Position numbers and translations under genes: made by a program. Positions 50,050 through 59,054 of a stretch of 64,000 nt of DNA are shown piece by piece (positions within the stretch are counted from its first letter, which is position 1; every line of letters begins with the position of its first letter). Origin of the DNA: an uncultured Bacilli bacterium (GTDB lineage: Bacteria; Bacillota_I; Bacilli_A; RF39; UBA660); NCBI GenBank assembly GCA_947629655.1, contig CANREL010000001.1:124001-188000 (forward strand), read 5' to 3'. The notes below the pieces were generated by a model. That model did not search any database and was not told the DNA's origin. It worked only from the letters and a program-made list of their open reading frames with translations.

Positions 50050-51135
50050 ATGAGAGTTGTTGTTAGTGCAGGTGGTACAGGTGGACATATATATCCAGCT
50101 CTTGCTATTATAAACAAAATCAAAGAAAAAGAGCCAGATAGCGAATTTTTATACATTGGAACGACAGATCGAATGGAAGCTACTATTGTTCCTGAAATGG
50201 GATATAACTATGTTGGTGTTGAAATAAAAGGTCTAAATCGTCATAATCCGTTTAAAAATATTAGTGTCTTAAAGGCTTTCCTCAAAGCTATTAAAACCGC
50301 TAAAAAGGAGATAAAAAAATTTAATCCTGACATCGTTTTAGGAGTAGGTGGTTATGTCACTCTTCCTGTTTTATATGCCGCTCACTCATTAAAAATAAAG
50401 ACTTTTATTCATGAACAAAATTCTATACCTGGACTATCTAACAAGTTATTAAATAAAAAAGTAGACGCAATCGGAGTGTCACTTCCGAGCTCTCTAAATC
50501 ACTTTGACAAGAAAAAGACTACTTACACTGGTAATCCGCGTAGTGAAGAAGTAATTAGTGTTGCGAAAGTTGATAAAAAAAAGTATGGATTGAGTAAAAA
50601 TAAAAAATTAGTTCTATTTGTAATGGGAAGTTTAGGTTCCAAAACCGTTAATGATATGATGAAGGAAATTTTACCTAAATTTTCTAAAAAAGATTATGAA
50701 GTTTTGTTTGTTACAGGAAAAAACTATTTTGAAGAATATGAGAATATTAAGAATTTACCTGATAATGTCAAATTAGTTCCATATTTAAATGATATGCTTG
50801 GAATTATGAAAGATACAGATTTAATAATATCTCGTGCTGGTGCTTCGACAATTTCTGAGATAACAGCACTTGGTTTGCCAAGCATTTTAATTCCTTCTCC
50901 TTATGTTACTCATAATCATCAAGAAGAAAATGCTAAAGTATTAGAGAACAATGGAGCTTCAATCATAATTCGTGAAAAAGAATTAAATGCTGAAGTCTTA
51001 CTTGCCAAAATTGACTTAATTTTGAATGATACTGCTAAGTATAACGAAATGGTTAAAAATAATAAAAAATTGGGTATAACTGACAGCGCAACAAGAATAT
51101 ATAAAATCATCAAAAAATTAGTTGATGATAAATAA
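50050..51135 (+). CDS. murG: UDP-GlcNAc : lipid I N-acetylglucosaminyltransferase
   Basis: GT28 glycosyltransferase of 361 residues that makes lipid II at the inner face of the membrane. It shows the N-terminal GGTGGHIYPALA loop, GVGGYVTLPVLYAA, HEQNSIPGLSNKLL, and the donor-binding SRAGASTISEITALGLPSILIPSP. All are in normal order and the length is standard. The ATG follows ATAGGAGTGATAAT. murB and divIB follow with 13 and 9 base gaps, forming a wall/division operon that is a trimmed version of the dcw cluster. Confidence 0.97.
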   Translation: MRVVVSAGGTGGHIYPALAIINKIKEKEPDSEFLYIGTTDRMEATIVPEMGYNYVGVEIKGLNRHNPFKNISVLKAFLKAIKTAKKEIKKFNPDIVLGVGGYVTLPVLYAAHSLKIKTFIHEQNSIPGLSNKLLNKKVDAIGVSLPSSLNHFDKKKTTYTGNPRSEEVISVAKVDKKKYGLSKNKKLVLFVMGSLGSKTVNDMMKEILPKFSKKDYEVLFVTGKNYFEEYENIKNLPDNVKLVPYLNDMLGIMKDTDLIISRAGASTISEITALGLPSILIPSPYVTHNHQEENAKVLENNGASIIIREKELNAEVLLAKIDLILNDTAKYNEMVKNNKKLGITDSATRIYKIIKKLVDDK

Positions 51136-51148
51136 GATGGTGAAATAG

Positions 51149-52057
51149 ATGAATGAATTTATAGATTTAATAAAAGAAAGAGAAATAGGAAAAGTCATAG
51201 AAAATGTTAGCTTAAAAAAGTATACCTCTTACAAAGTAGGGGGTAATGCTAGATGTGTAGTCTATCCTAAGAATGTCAAAAAGTTAATTGAATTATTGCG
51301 TCTATGTAATAATAAGAATGTTAAGTATAAAGTTCTTGGTAATGGTAGTAACACATTATTTAGCGATGAAGAATATGATGGTGTCATAATTAAATTAGAT
51401 GATTTTAATGAAATAAAAATGTTAAATGCGACTACTATTAGAGTTGGAGCTGGATATAGCTTAATGCGTCTTTCTGTCTATGCGACTAAAAAAGCTTTAT
51501 CAGGATTAGAATTTGCTTCTGGTATACCAGGAACTGTCGGTGGTGCCGTATACATGAATGCCGGAGCATATAAAAGTGATATGGGTTATATCGTCAAAAA
51601 AGTAAAAGTTCTAACTCCTAATTATACAGTCATCAATATGACTAATGCCGAACTTAATTTCCATTACCGTTCTTCATTTTTCCAAACACATCCTGGCTAT
51701 ATTTGTCTTGAGGCAACTATCGGTCTAAAAAGAGGAAATCGTGAAGAAATGATTGAGATAAATCGTGATCGTAAAGAGAGAAGACTTGCTTCTCAACCTT
51801 TAGAGTATCCTTCAGCTGGTAGTGTCTTTAGAAATCCCGAAGGACAATTTGCTGGAAAACTGATCGAAGATTTAGGATTGAAAGGATTGACACGAGGCGG
51901 GGCTCAAGTTAGTGAAAAACATGCTAACTTCATAATTAACTTAGGAAATGCTACTGCTAATGATATTAAAGACTTAATTACTTTTGTCCATGATACTGTA
52001 TTAGAGAATTATGATATTGATTTAAAAATAGAACAAGAATTTGTTAATTGGAAATAG
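51149..52057 (+). CDS. murB: UDP-N-acetylenolpyruvoylglucosamine reductase
   Basis: FAD enzyme of 302 residues that reduces enolpyruvyl-UDP-GlcNAc to UDP-MurNAc. It has the FAD-binding TSYKVGGNARCVVYPK and VLGNGSNTLF, then ASGIPGTVGGAVYMNAGAY. The YRSSFFQ region and SAGSVFRNPEGQFAGKLIEDLGLKG with the catalytic Ser follow, fitting the shorter (type II) MurB of Bacillota. The start follows TAAGATGGTGAAATAG. Middle gene of the murG-murB-divIB operon. Confidence 0.96.
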   Translation: MNEFIDLIKEREIGKVIENVSLKKYTSYKVGGNARCVVYPKNVKKLIELLRLCNNKNVKYKVLGNGSNTLFSDEEYDGVIIKLDDFNEIKMLNATTIRVGAGYSLMRLSVYATKKALSGLEFASGIPGTVGGAVYMNAGAYKSDMGYIVKKVKVLTPNYTVINMTNAELNFHYRSSFFQTHPGYICLEATIGLKRGNREEMIEINRDRKERRLASQPLEYPSAGSVFRNPEGQFAGKLIEDLGLKGLTRGGAQVSEKHANFIINLGNATANDIKDLITFVHDTVLENYDIDLKIEQEFVNWK

Positions 52058-52066
52058 GGTGTTGCG

Positions 52067-52759
52067 ATGAAAAAAGTAAAAAAGAAGCGAATAAGAATAA
52101 TTCCCAGTCTAATATTCATATTAGTAATATGCTTTTTTTGTCTTATTGGAGTATATCTATACAATTGTCGAGTAAAGAATATTTTCGTTTATGACAATGA
52201 ACTTTTAAATGATCAAGAAATCATTGATTTAGCTAAACTTTCTGATTACCCTAGATATTATAAATATTCGACGAAAAGAATTGCTAAAAATATCGAAAAG
52301 AGTTCATATGTCAAAAAAGTAAAAGTGAAAAGAGCATTCTTTCAAACTTTTAAAATATATGTAGAAGAATACAAGATATTGTTATATGAATATTCAACTG
52401 GTCAATACATATTGTCTAACGGAGAAAAAATAGATACGGATAAATTCGCAGAAAGGGGTTATCCAACACTTGTCAATTATGTTTCTGATGAAATATACGA
52501 TAAATTCATTCAAAAGTTGAATAAATTAGACAAAGATATTATTAATCAAATTTCTGAAATAAAGTATGAACCAACTAACTACGATTCGGGAAGATTTTTA
52601 TTAACGATGAATGATGGTAACTATGTTTATATAAACACTTCAAATTTTGAATCGTTAAATTTATATAATGAGATATATCCTAACTTTGATGGACATATTG
52701 GAATTCTTTATTTGGATTCAGGTTATGGTGAAGCTAGTGAATATACTATTTTAAAATAA
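52067..52759 (+). CDS. divIB: Cell division protein DivIB/FtsQ
   Basis: Single-pass division protein of 230 residues. A basic N-terminus (MKKVKKKRIRI) precedes one transmembrane helix (about 12-32). A POTRA domain follows (NIFVYDNELLNDQEIIDLAKLSDYPRYY), then the FtsQ beta domain ending in the YGEASEYTILK tail. It bridges FtsL/DivIC and the septal synthase. Shorter than B. subtilis DivIB but normal for reduced Bacilli. The start follows a GGTGTTGCG. ftsA and ftsZ, often next, are not here; minus-strand genes follow after a bidirectional terminator. Confidence 0.85.
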   Translation: MKKVKKKRIRIIPSLIFILVICFFCLIGVYLYNCRVKNIFVYDNELLNDQEIIDLAKLSDYPRYYKYSTKRIAKNIEKSSYVKKVKVKRAFFQTFKIYVEEYKILLYEYSTGQYILSNGEKIDTDKFAERGYPTLVNYVSDEIYDKFIQKLNKLDKDIINQISEIKYEPTNYDSGRFLLTMNDGNYVYINTSNFESLNLYNEIYPNFDGHIGILYLDSGYGEASEYTILK

Positions 52760-52782
52760 AAAAGCACAACGTGCTTTTTTTT
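52758..52782. terminator. Bidirectional terminator after divIB
   Basis: AAAAAAGCAC/GTGCTTTTTT with an AAC loop; serves divIB and the small Tyr-rich gene. Confidence 0.85.
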
Positions 52783-52972
52783 AGTAATAATATTGATTAT
52801 ATTGATAAGGATAAGGGTAGTAAGGATAATAAGGATAATATGTAGGATAGTTATTGTAATTAGGTCTATTAGTGAGAAGACTGCCAGCGATACCACCTAA
52901 AATAAATGGTCCAAAAAAGCCACCACCAACAAATCTATCATTATTCCCTCTATAGTTATTATAATAGTTCAT
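52781..52972 (-). CDS. Small Tyr/Pro/Asn-rich protein with a glycine-rich hydrophobic core
   Basis: Protein of 63 residues. An Asn/Tyr/Arg N-terminus is followed by GGGFFGPFILGGIAGSLL, a short hydrophobic segment, and then a tail in which about half the residues are Tyr and most of the rest Pro or Asn. A very good ribosome site (GAGGAGGTACAT) precedes its ATG, so it is expressed despite its size. Composition is like small spore-coat or envelope proteins of Bacilli and Clostridia, but I do not recognise a family. It ends at a terminator shared with divIB. Function unknown. Confidence 0.75.
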   Translation of the reverse strand: MNYYNNYRGNNDRFVGGGFFGPFILGGIAGSLLTNRPNYNNYPTYYPYYPYYPYPYQYNQYYY

Positions 52973-53005
52973 ATGTACCTCCTCATCTCATTATATGCCT
53001 ACCGA

Positions 53006-53035
53006 TAAAAAAAGACACCTTTCAATTGCGTGTCT
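53006..53035 (-). terminator. Terminator of the metallophosphoesterase-like gene
   Basis: An AGACAC/GTGTCT stem with an 11-base loop; on the minus strand it runs into seven T. The right arm includes the stop codon. Confidence 0.7.
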
Positions 53036-53933
53036 ATTTTAATCTATATAAATTTATACTAGGATGATTGAATAGGCGATATGGGTAATCACGAGTTCCA
53101 ACACCACCAGATATGTAAAAATCAGTATCATCTATTTTATAGTAACTATCGAAATATTTTTTAGAACCATCATAAGTGAATATTCCTCCAACTTTAGGAA
53201 GCTTTATCAATCCATTTAAGGAGTGCCCAGCCATTGCTAAATTTACAGGGTGATAGTTTAAAACTTCATCAATGATATCAGGTTTGTGCATAATAGCAAT
53301 CGTAAATATGTCTTGATTAGCATTTTCATCATTGAAATAGCTAAAAGCATCTTCCAAATTCAAATTATCACTATTGAAACCAACGATTAGAATGGGCGAA
53401 TATTTATCTTTATAAATTAAATCATAATTGTTATTTATATCGATAAACCCCGCATTTTTAATGATTATGTGACTCGTGTCATCATCTTCGCCAAAGACGG
53501 CATATTTTCCTAAGACAGCGTCTAGTTTATTCAGTTCTTTCTCTAAATCGACAACTTCTTCATTGGTTATATCACCATATACCAAGTCACCAGTAAAGAT
53601 AATTATGTCTGGTCTCAATGAATTTATCTTTTTAACTAACTGTTTTACTTTTTTTAGATCAGTCGTTTTTTCATCATAATTGATATCACTTACTTGTACT
53701 ATTTTTAAACCATAGAAATTATCAGGAAGATTATCATATTTCAACGAATACTCTTTGACGATTAATCCCATATTTCCAACATATCTCAATATTCCATAAC
53801 TGATTCCGAATATTATTAACAATATCAATATTATTTTTCCAATTTTAATCGTCATGTTTTTCGTCTTTTTAATGTGTTCTTCCTTGGCAATATCAAATCT
53901 CTGTTTCTTATTTTTTTCAATTCTACTCACCAT
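53034..53933 (-). CDS. Metallophosphoesterase-like membrane protein with a degraded active site
   Basis: Protein of 299 residues. A basic N-terminus and one transmembrane helix (about 30-48) are followed by a calcineurin-like phosphoesterase fold of the YkuE/YaeI group. Several metal ligands are altered: the D-x-H motif reads VSDINYD, the GDxxD is kept as FTGDLVYGD, GNHD reads GEDDD, and the C-terminal GHxH reads GHSLNG. The fold appears kept but at least three ligands are replaced, so catalysis is doubtful. Its start overlaps the stop of the upstream CPBP gene, so the two are coupled. The family acts on lipids such as UDP-diacylglucosamine in some bacteria; that role is not claimed here. Confidence 0.75.
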   Translation of the reverse strand: MVSRIEKNKKQRFDIAKEEHIKKTKNMTIKIGKIILILLIIFGISYGILRYVGNMGLIVKEYSLKYDNLPDNFYGLKIVQVSDINYDEKTTDLKKVKQLVKKINSLRPDIIIFTGDLVYGDITNEEVVDLEKELNKLDAVLGKYAVFGEDDDTSHIIIKNAGFIDINNNYDLIYKDKYSPILIVGFNSDNLNLEDAFSYFNDENANQDIFTIAIMHKPDIIDEVLNYHPVNLAMAGHSLNGLIKLPKVGGIFTYDGSKKYFDSYYKIDDTDFYISGGVGTRDYPYRLFNHPSINLYRLK

Positions 53934-54676
53934 AATACAACACCTGCCAATAGAAATGTCACAAATAGAACTAATAAATTGTGAATTAGATGTATGAAGT
54001 ACAAAATGTATATGTTATCACAGTAATAATAGATGAGACCAAAAGCTATTCCCAAACTGCAATAGGGGATTAAATACAATGCTTCATAACCATTGGTAAT
54101 CGATGATACAACGTGCAATCCTCCAAATATACATCCTGATATCATTATGAATAACCATTTGTTCTTTATTATGTCTTTAAATGACATTCTAAATACTATT
54201 TCTTCGATGAATGGAGATAATAAAATAACTGATATTCCAGCAAGAATTGGTGAAGCATCTAACATGTTTCTGACGTTTACATCATTAGTAGAACTAGATA
54301 TTCCTAATTTATTGATGAGAAAATTAGAAACGATCATGATTACTAAACCGATTAACCAATATCTGAAACAAGTATCAAGTGTTATTAACAATTTTTCTTT
54401 TTTCATCTTTTTCAATTTGATAAAATCTCGTTTTAAATCTTTGTAGAACAATAAAATTAATAACAGTATTAAAACTCCATTTGAAAATAATTCGAGAGCT
54501 ATTTTTATGAATGGAGTGATATTGTTTTCAGTGATGTGAAATATTTGAATGGGGATTAGTTTAAAAATAGAAGACAATAAAAACAATAAGATTACGATGA
54601 TAAATCTCATATATTTATATGTTTTTTTGATATAGTTTTTAGTATCTTCAACTAATTCATTCAATATATTTGACAT
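53927..54676 (-). CDS. CPBP-family intramembrane metalloprotease
   Basis: Polytopic membrane protein of 249 residues with about seven hydrophobic helices. The CPBP/Rce1 signatures are visible: FIEEIVFRMSF (EExxxR), FGGLHV with a ligand His, and HLIHN near the end. Bacterial members process or immunise against peptides, or regulate sigma factors; the substrate here is unknown. It is the first gene of a two-gene minus-strand operon with the metallophosphoesterase-like gene. A good ribosome site (GGAGGATAT) precedes its ATG. Confidence 0.85.
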   Translation of the reverse strand: MSNILNELVEDTKNYIKKTYKYMRFIIVILLFLLSSIFKLIPIQIFHITENNITPFIKIALELFSNGVLILLLILLFYKDLKRDFIKLKKMKKEKLLITLDTCFRYWLIGLVIMIVSNFLINKLGISSSTNDVNVRNMLDASPILAGISVILLSPFIEEIVFRMSFKDIIKNKWLFIMISGCIFGGLHVVSSITNGYEALYLIPYCSLGIAFGLIYYYCDNIYILYFIHLIHNLLVLFVTFLLAGVVLW

Positions 54677-54795
54677 ATATCCTCCATTATCTATTCTATA
54701 CTAATATAATTTTAATAAAATAAATTTAATTATGTCAACTTATTTCATAATATTATTATATATTCCCAAAAAAAGTGTAAATAGATTTTGTTTAA

Positions 54796-54804
54796 TGCTA
54801 TAAT
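54796..54804 (+). promoter_or_regulatory. Extended -10 promoter of murC
   Basis: TGCTATAAT 21 bases ahead of the murC start; the 140-base gap to the left is otherwise plain AT-rich sequence. Confidence 0.6.
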
Positions 54805-54825
54805 ATATTAGAGGAAGTGTTGAAA

Positions 54826-56133
54826 ATGAAATATTATTGCATAGGAATAAAGGGATCTGGTATGAGCACTCTAGCAAATATCTTATATGACTTAGGTAAT
54901 GACGTTACAGGATATGACGATGCCCAAGGATATAAATATACGATGGAAGGATTGAATGCGAGGAATATTGAAATATTTTATGACGAACATCCAATCGATG
55001 AAGATACAATTGTAACTTATTCAAAGGCTTTTAGTCCTGAACATAAAGAGATAAAGAGAGTAAAAGAATTAGGACTAAAAATTAAAGAATACAATGAAGT
55101 CGTTGGTGACATAACTAAAATGTTTACGACGATTGGTGTGAGTGGAACTCATGGAAAAACGACGACTAGCTTATTGATAAGTAATATTTTTGATAATACA
55201 CTAGGATGTAATTATTTTGTTGGTGATGGAACTGGTCACGCTCAAAAAGATAATAAATTTTTTGTCATTGAAAGTGATGAATTCAATAAACATCTATTGG
55301 CTTATCATCCAACTGTGGCCATAATTACTAATATTGAACTTGATCACGTTGAATGTTATCCAGGTGGTATTGATGAGATAAAAGAAACTTTTAAAAAGTT
55401 TGCTGACAAAGCTGAACTTGTCATTGCTAATGGTGATGACAAAAATATAAGAGACATAAAATTTGCCAAAAAAGTTATTTATTACGGATTTTCTGATGAA
55501 AACGATGTCGTTGCTAAAAACGTTGTTTTAGATGAAAAAGGAAGTAAGTTTGATTGTTATATCGATAAAGAATTATATGGCAGTTTCAACGTACCATTAT
55601 ATGGAAAACATATGATTTTAAATACTTTGAGTGCGATAGCTACTGCTAAATATTATGGAATTGCTCTTGAAGACATTAAGAAATATATCAATGAATTCAA
55701 AGGTGCTAAGAGAAGATTTAAAGAAAAAGATCTAGGCAATATCATAACTATAGATGACTATGCTCATCATCCTACGGAAATAGCTGTTACGATTCAATCA
55801 GCCCATCAAAAATTTCCAGATCGTGAAGTAGTAGCCGTTTTCTTACCAAATACTTATTCACGAACTGAAGCTTTAATGGATGATTTTGTAACGGCTCTAA
55901 AAACTGCCGATAAAGCATATGTCATGGATATTCATTGTGATCGTGAAAAACAGAGTGATTATCCTAATGTCTCAAGTGATACTTTAATTGCTAAAATACC
56001 AAATGCTGAAAAGATATCAGTGGAAACTTGTGATAAGTTATTAAAACATGAAAATGCAGTTATTTGTTTCATGAGTTGTACTAATATATATGAAATAGAA
56101 AATGCATTTGAAGAATTAGTTAAAAACCAATAA
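54826..56133 (+). CDS. murC: UDP-N-acetylmuramate-L-alanine ligase
   Basis: Mur ligase of 435 residues adding L-Ala to UDP-MurNAc. It begins MKYYCIGIKGSGMSTLA (Rossmann-like nucleotide domain) and has the ATP loop GVSGTHGKTTTSLL, a central NIELDHVECYPG, and the C-terminal IDDYAHHPTEI block characteristic of MurC/Mpl. The ATG at 54826 follows GAGGAAGTG. Short family forms exist, and it is slightly shorter than 450. A Mpl-type role on tripeptide is possible but less likely as the only Mur ligase seen. comN follows 18 bases later. Confidence 0.9.
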   Translation: MKYYCIGIKGSGMSTLANILYDLGNDVTGYDDAQGYKYTMEGLNARNIEIFYDEHPIDEDTIVTYSKAFSPEHKEIKRVKELGLKIKEYNEVVGDITKMFTTIGVSGTHGKTTTSLLISNIFDNTLGCNYFVGDGTGHAQKDNKFFVIESDEFNKHLLAYHPTVAIITNIELDHVECYPGGIDEIKETFKKFADKAELVIANGDDKNIRDIKFAKKVIYYGFSDENDVVAKNVVLDEKGSKFDCYIDKELYGSFNVPLYGKHMILNTLSAIATAKYYGIALEDIKKYINEFKGAKRRFKEKDLGNIITIDDYAHHPTEIAVTIQSAHQKFPDREVVAVFLPNTYSRTEALMDDFVTALKTADKAYVMDIHCDREKQSDYPNVSSDTLIAKIPNAEKISVETCDKLLKHENAVICFMSCTNIYEIENAFEELVKNQ

Positions 56134-56151
56134 ACTTTAGGAGGTGGTTTT

Positions 56152-56451
56152 ATGAGTGAAAAATTAAAAGACATTGAATTTACTAGTGTAATAGATTTAT
56201 ATAAACGCGTAAAACCAGCTTTGAATAGTAAGATAAAAGAATTGCAAAGAGAAAAATACGATTATATCAAAGAAGAAGATATTTGGAATTATTTGATAAA
56301 GAATAAATGGGCTGATGCTAAGGGGTTAGTATTATGTGATGTCGTCAATGATATTCTACATACAGAGAATGATAAAATAGCGGAATATGTCAAAGAAAAA
56401 CATAAAAATAGTAAAGAAGAATTATTGATTGAAGAATTAGATTTAATTTAG
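56152..56451 (+). CDS. comN: ComN-like post-transcriptional regulator
   Basis: Small protein of 99 residues fitting the ComN family, which in B. subtilis acts on comER/comE mRNA and localises with DivIVA. The family core is visible: an N-terminal DLYKRVKPALNSKIKELQREKYD, then EEDIWNYLIKNKWADAKGLVLCDVVNDIL. The start follows TTAGGAGGTGGTTTT. It lies directly ahead of rel, with overlapping start and stop regions. In B. subtilis comN lies near secDF rather than directly ahead of rel. Competence regulation is not implied; the conserved function in this lineage is unknown. Confidence 0.75.
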   Translation: MSEKLKDIEFTSVIDLYKRVKPALNSKIKELQREKYDYIKEEDIWNYLIKNKWADAKGLVLCDVVNDILHTENDKIAEYVKEKHKNSKEELLIEELDLI

Positions 56452-56465
56452 TGGAGGAAAAAGAC

Positions 56466-58616
56466 ATGGCGAGTGATAAAAAATTATATACAATTGATGA
56501 TTTGATAACAAAGGCTAGCAGTTACATTACCAAAGAAGAAGAACTCGATAAAATTAGAAAAGCTTTTGAATTTTCCAAATTGAAACACGCTGGACAATTT
56601 AGAGAGAGTGGCGAGCCATATTTTTATCATCCATTAGCAACGGCTGTAATTTTAACGACTGTTTATGCTGACTGCGATACGATATGTGCTGGATTGTTAC
56701 ATGATGTCATTGAAGACTGTGGTGTGACAAAGCAAGAACTAGAAGAGGATTTTGGAACGACGACTGCCAATTTAGTATATGGTGTTACGAAAATTAGTAA
56801 AATTCATTTTTCAACTGAGAATGAAGCATTGATTGAATATTATAAGAAAATCATAGTTGGAATGAGTGAAGACGTTCGCGTGATAATAATCAAGTTAGCT
56901 GATCGTTTACACAACATGCGAACCCTTTGGGCTAAAAGTGAAGAAAAACAAAAAAAGATAGCCAGGGAGACGTTAGATATTTTAGCTCCTATTGCTCACC
57001 ATTTAGGTATTCATAAGATTAAGAGTGAATTAGAAGATTTGTCATTGCGTTATCTAAAACCTAATGTCTTTTATGATATTGCTGACAAACTTAACAATAC
57101 CAAATTGGAAAGGGATAAAGTAGTAAATGACATGATTACTAGTGTCAGTAATCTATTAAAAGAAAACAATATCGAGCATGAGATAAAAGGGCGTAGTAAG
57201 AGTATTTACAGCATCTATAAAAAATTGGAAAAGGGTCGTAAATTCAGTGACATCTATGATTTGTTAGCGCTTCGAATCTTAGTTGATAACGTTCAACAGT
57301 GCTATTCGATTATTGGAATGATTCATGCCAAATATAAACCGATACCTAAACGTTTTAAAGATTATATAGCGATGCCTAAAACAAATGGATATCAATCTTT
57401 ACATACGACTGTTTTTGGAATAGATGGCTACTTGTTTGAAATTCAAATAAGAACTTATGAAATGGATGAAGTTGCTGAAAATGGTGTTGCTTCCCACTGG
57501 GCTTATAAAGAACACAAAGATTTGAAACAACAAGGTACTACTTCAACCGAAGCTAAGTTGCAGTTCTTCAAATCAATTGTTGAATTGAATGAAGACAAGA
57601 TGAGTAGTGAAGAATTTGTAAATAGTGTTAAAAATGAAATATTAAATAATAATATCTATGTCTTTACACCTAAGGGAGATATTTTTGAACTTCCAAAAGG
57701 ATCAACACCAATTGATTTTGCTTATAGTGTTCATACGCGTGTCGGTGAGACGATGGTTGGAGCAATCGTAAATGACAGCATTGTTTCCCTTGATTATGAA
57801 TTACAAGATAATGATATCGTTAAAATAATTACTAATAAGAATTCACCAGGACCATCAAAAGAATGGTTGAATATCGCTAAATCGACTAGAGTAAAAAATA
57901 AGATTAAAAGCTTTTTTACGCGTAGTGAAAAAGAAAATTATATCGAACGTGGTAAAGCTGATTTAGAAAAGGAATTGCGCAAGCGAAAGATTCCCTTTAA
58001 TGATTTCTTAACTGATGAAAATATTGATGAAATATTTAAAAATGCCAAGGTTACAGATTTAAATGATTTGTATTTGAATATTGGTAATGGTAAATTTAGT
58101 AGCTCATATGTCATCAACTTAATCTATAAAAAAGAGGAACCTGAAGCAATCAAAAAGATTGAAACACCAAAAGGGATTGATGGCGATGTCATTGTTGAAG
58201 GAATCGATAAGATTAAAGTTAATCTAGCTAATTGTTGTAATCCAATTCCTGGTGATGAAATAGTTGGATATATAACTAGGGGAAATGGTATTAGTGTTCA
58301 TAGAAGATCTTGCCATAATTTGGCTTTCCTAGATAACCGCATGGTAAATGTTTTGTGGAATCCTGATAAAACGCCAAGTAAATATATTACATCTGTCTTT
58401 ATCCATTGCAATGATTATGACAAATCGCTTTTGGAAATAATGCAAAAAGCTAGCAGTTTAGGAATAAATATTGATAGTATGCATACGAATCGCAAGACTG
58501 ATGAAATTGTTTATGAAGTAGATTTATGGGTGAGAGACTTAGAACATTTAAATCATTTCATAAGAGATTTAGAAAATATACCATATGTTGAGAAAGTGGT
58601 GCGAATTATCCGATGA
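56466..58616 (+). CDS. rel: Bifunctional (p)ppGpp synthetase/hydrolase Rel
   Basis: Stringent-response enzyme of 716 residues that makes and breaks (p)ppGpp. In order: the HD hydrolase domain (HPLATAVILTTVYADCDT, LLHDVIEDCG, ADRLHNMRTL), the synthetase domain (GRSKSIYSIYKKL, SDIYDLLALRI, MPKTNGYQSLHT, VASHWAYKEH), the TGS domain (NNIYVFTPKGDIFELPKGSTPIDFAY), a helical/zinc-finger-like part (ANCCNPIPGDEIVGYITRGNGISVHR) and a C-terminal ACT domain. Both HD and synthetase motifs are intact. The ATG at 56466 follows GTGGAGGAAAAAGAC. dtd overlaps its end by 4 bases. Confidence 0.97.
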   Translation: MASDKKLYTIDDLITKASSYITKEEELDKIRKAFEFSKLKHAGQFRESGEPYFYHPLATAVILTTVYADCDTICAGLLHDVIEDCGVTKQELEEDFGTTTANLVYGVTKISKIHFSTENEALIEYYKKIIVGMSEDVRVIIIKLADRLHNMRTLWAKSEEKQKKIARETLDILAPIAHHLGIHKIKSELEDLSLRYLKPNVFYDIADKLNNTKLERDKVVNDMITSVSNLLKENNIEHEIKGRSKSIYSIYKKLEKGRKFSDIYDLLALRILVDNVQQCYSIIGMIHAKYKPIPKRFKDYIAMPKTNGYQSLHTTVFGIDGYLFEIQIRTYEMDEVAENGVASHWAYKEHKDLKQQGTTSTEAKLQFFKSIVELNEDKMSSEEFVNSVKNEILNNNIYVFTPKGDIFELPKGSTPIDFAYSVHTRVGETMVGAIVNDSIVSLDYELQDNDIVKIITNKNSPGPSKEWLNIAKSTRVKNKIKSFFTRSEKENYIERGKADLEKELRKRKIPFNDFLTDENIDEIFKNAKVTDLNDLYLNIGNGKFSSSYVINLIYKKEEPEAIKKIETPKGIDGDVIVEGIDKIKVNLANCCNPIPGDEIVGYITRGNGISVHRRSCHNLAFLDNRMVNVLWNPDKTPSKYITSVFIHCNDYDKSLLEIMQKASSLGINIDSMHTNRKTDEIVYEVDLWVRDLEHLNHFIRDLENIPYVEKVVRIIR

Positions 58617-59050
58617 GAGTAGTAGTGCAAAGAAGCTTAGAAGCTTCATGTGAAGTCGATGGAAAAATAACTGGTAAAATCGATAAGGGAATGGTTCTAT
58701 TAGTTGGTTTTACCGAGGGTGATGACAAAGAAACAATTGATTACATGGTGCGAAAAATTTTAAATCTACGCATCTTTGATGATGAAAATGGCGTCATGAA
58801 CAAAAGTATCGACAAAGAAAGTTCCGCCATTCTTTCAATCTCGCAGTTCACTTTATATGGTGATGCTAAAAAGGGTAATCGCCCAAGTTATATCAAAGCT
58901 TTGAATGGAGAACAAGCTATAAAATTATATGATTATTTCAATGAAGAATTAAAAAAAGAAATTCATGTAGAAACAGGTATTTTTGGTGCTGAAATGAAAA
59001 TCAGTTTAATAAATGATGGACCGATTACCATATTATTAGAAAAGGAGTGA
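58613..59050 (+). CDS. dtd: D-aminoacyl-tRNA deacylase
   Basis: Proof-reading deacylase of 145 residues that removes D-amino acids from mischarged tRNAs. It begins MRVVVQRSLEASCEVDGK and carries the invariant SISQFTLYGDAKKGNRPSYIKA, whose SQFTL and NRPS motifs form the D-amino-acid pocket, and ends in GPITILLE. Start overlaps the rel stop (ATGA). The rel-dtd order is shared by most Bacilli. Confidence 0.96.
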   Translation: MRVVVQRSLEASCEVDGKITGKIDKGMVLLVGFTEGDDKETIDYMVRKILNLRIFDDENGVMNKSIDKESSAILSISQFTLYGDAKKGNRPSYIKALNGEQAIKLYDYFNEELKKEIHVETGIFGAEMKISLINDGPITILLEKE

Positions 59051-59054
59051 TATC

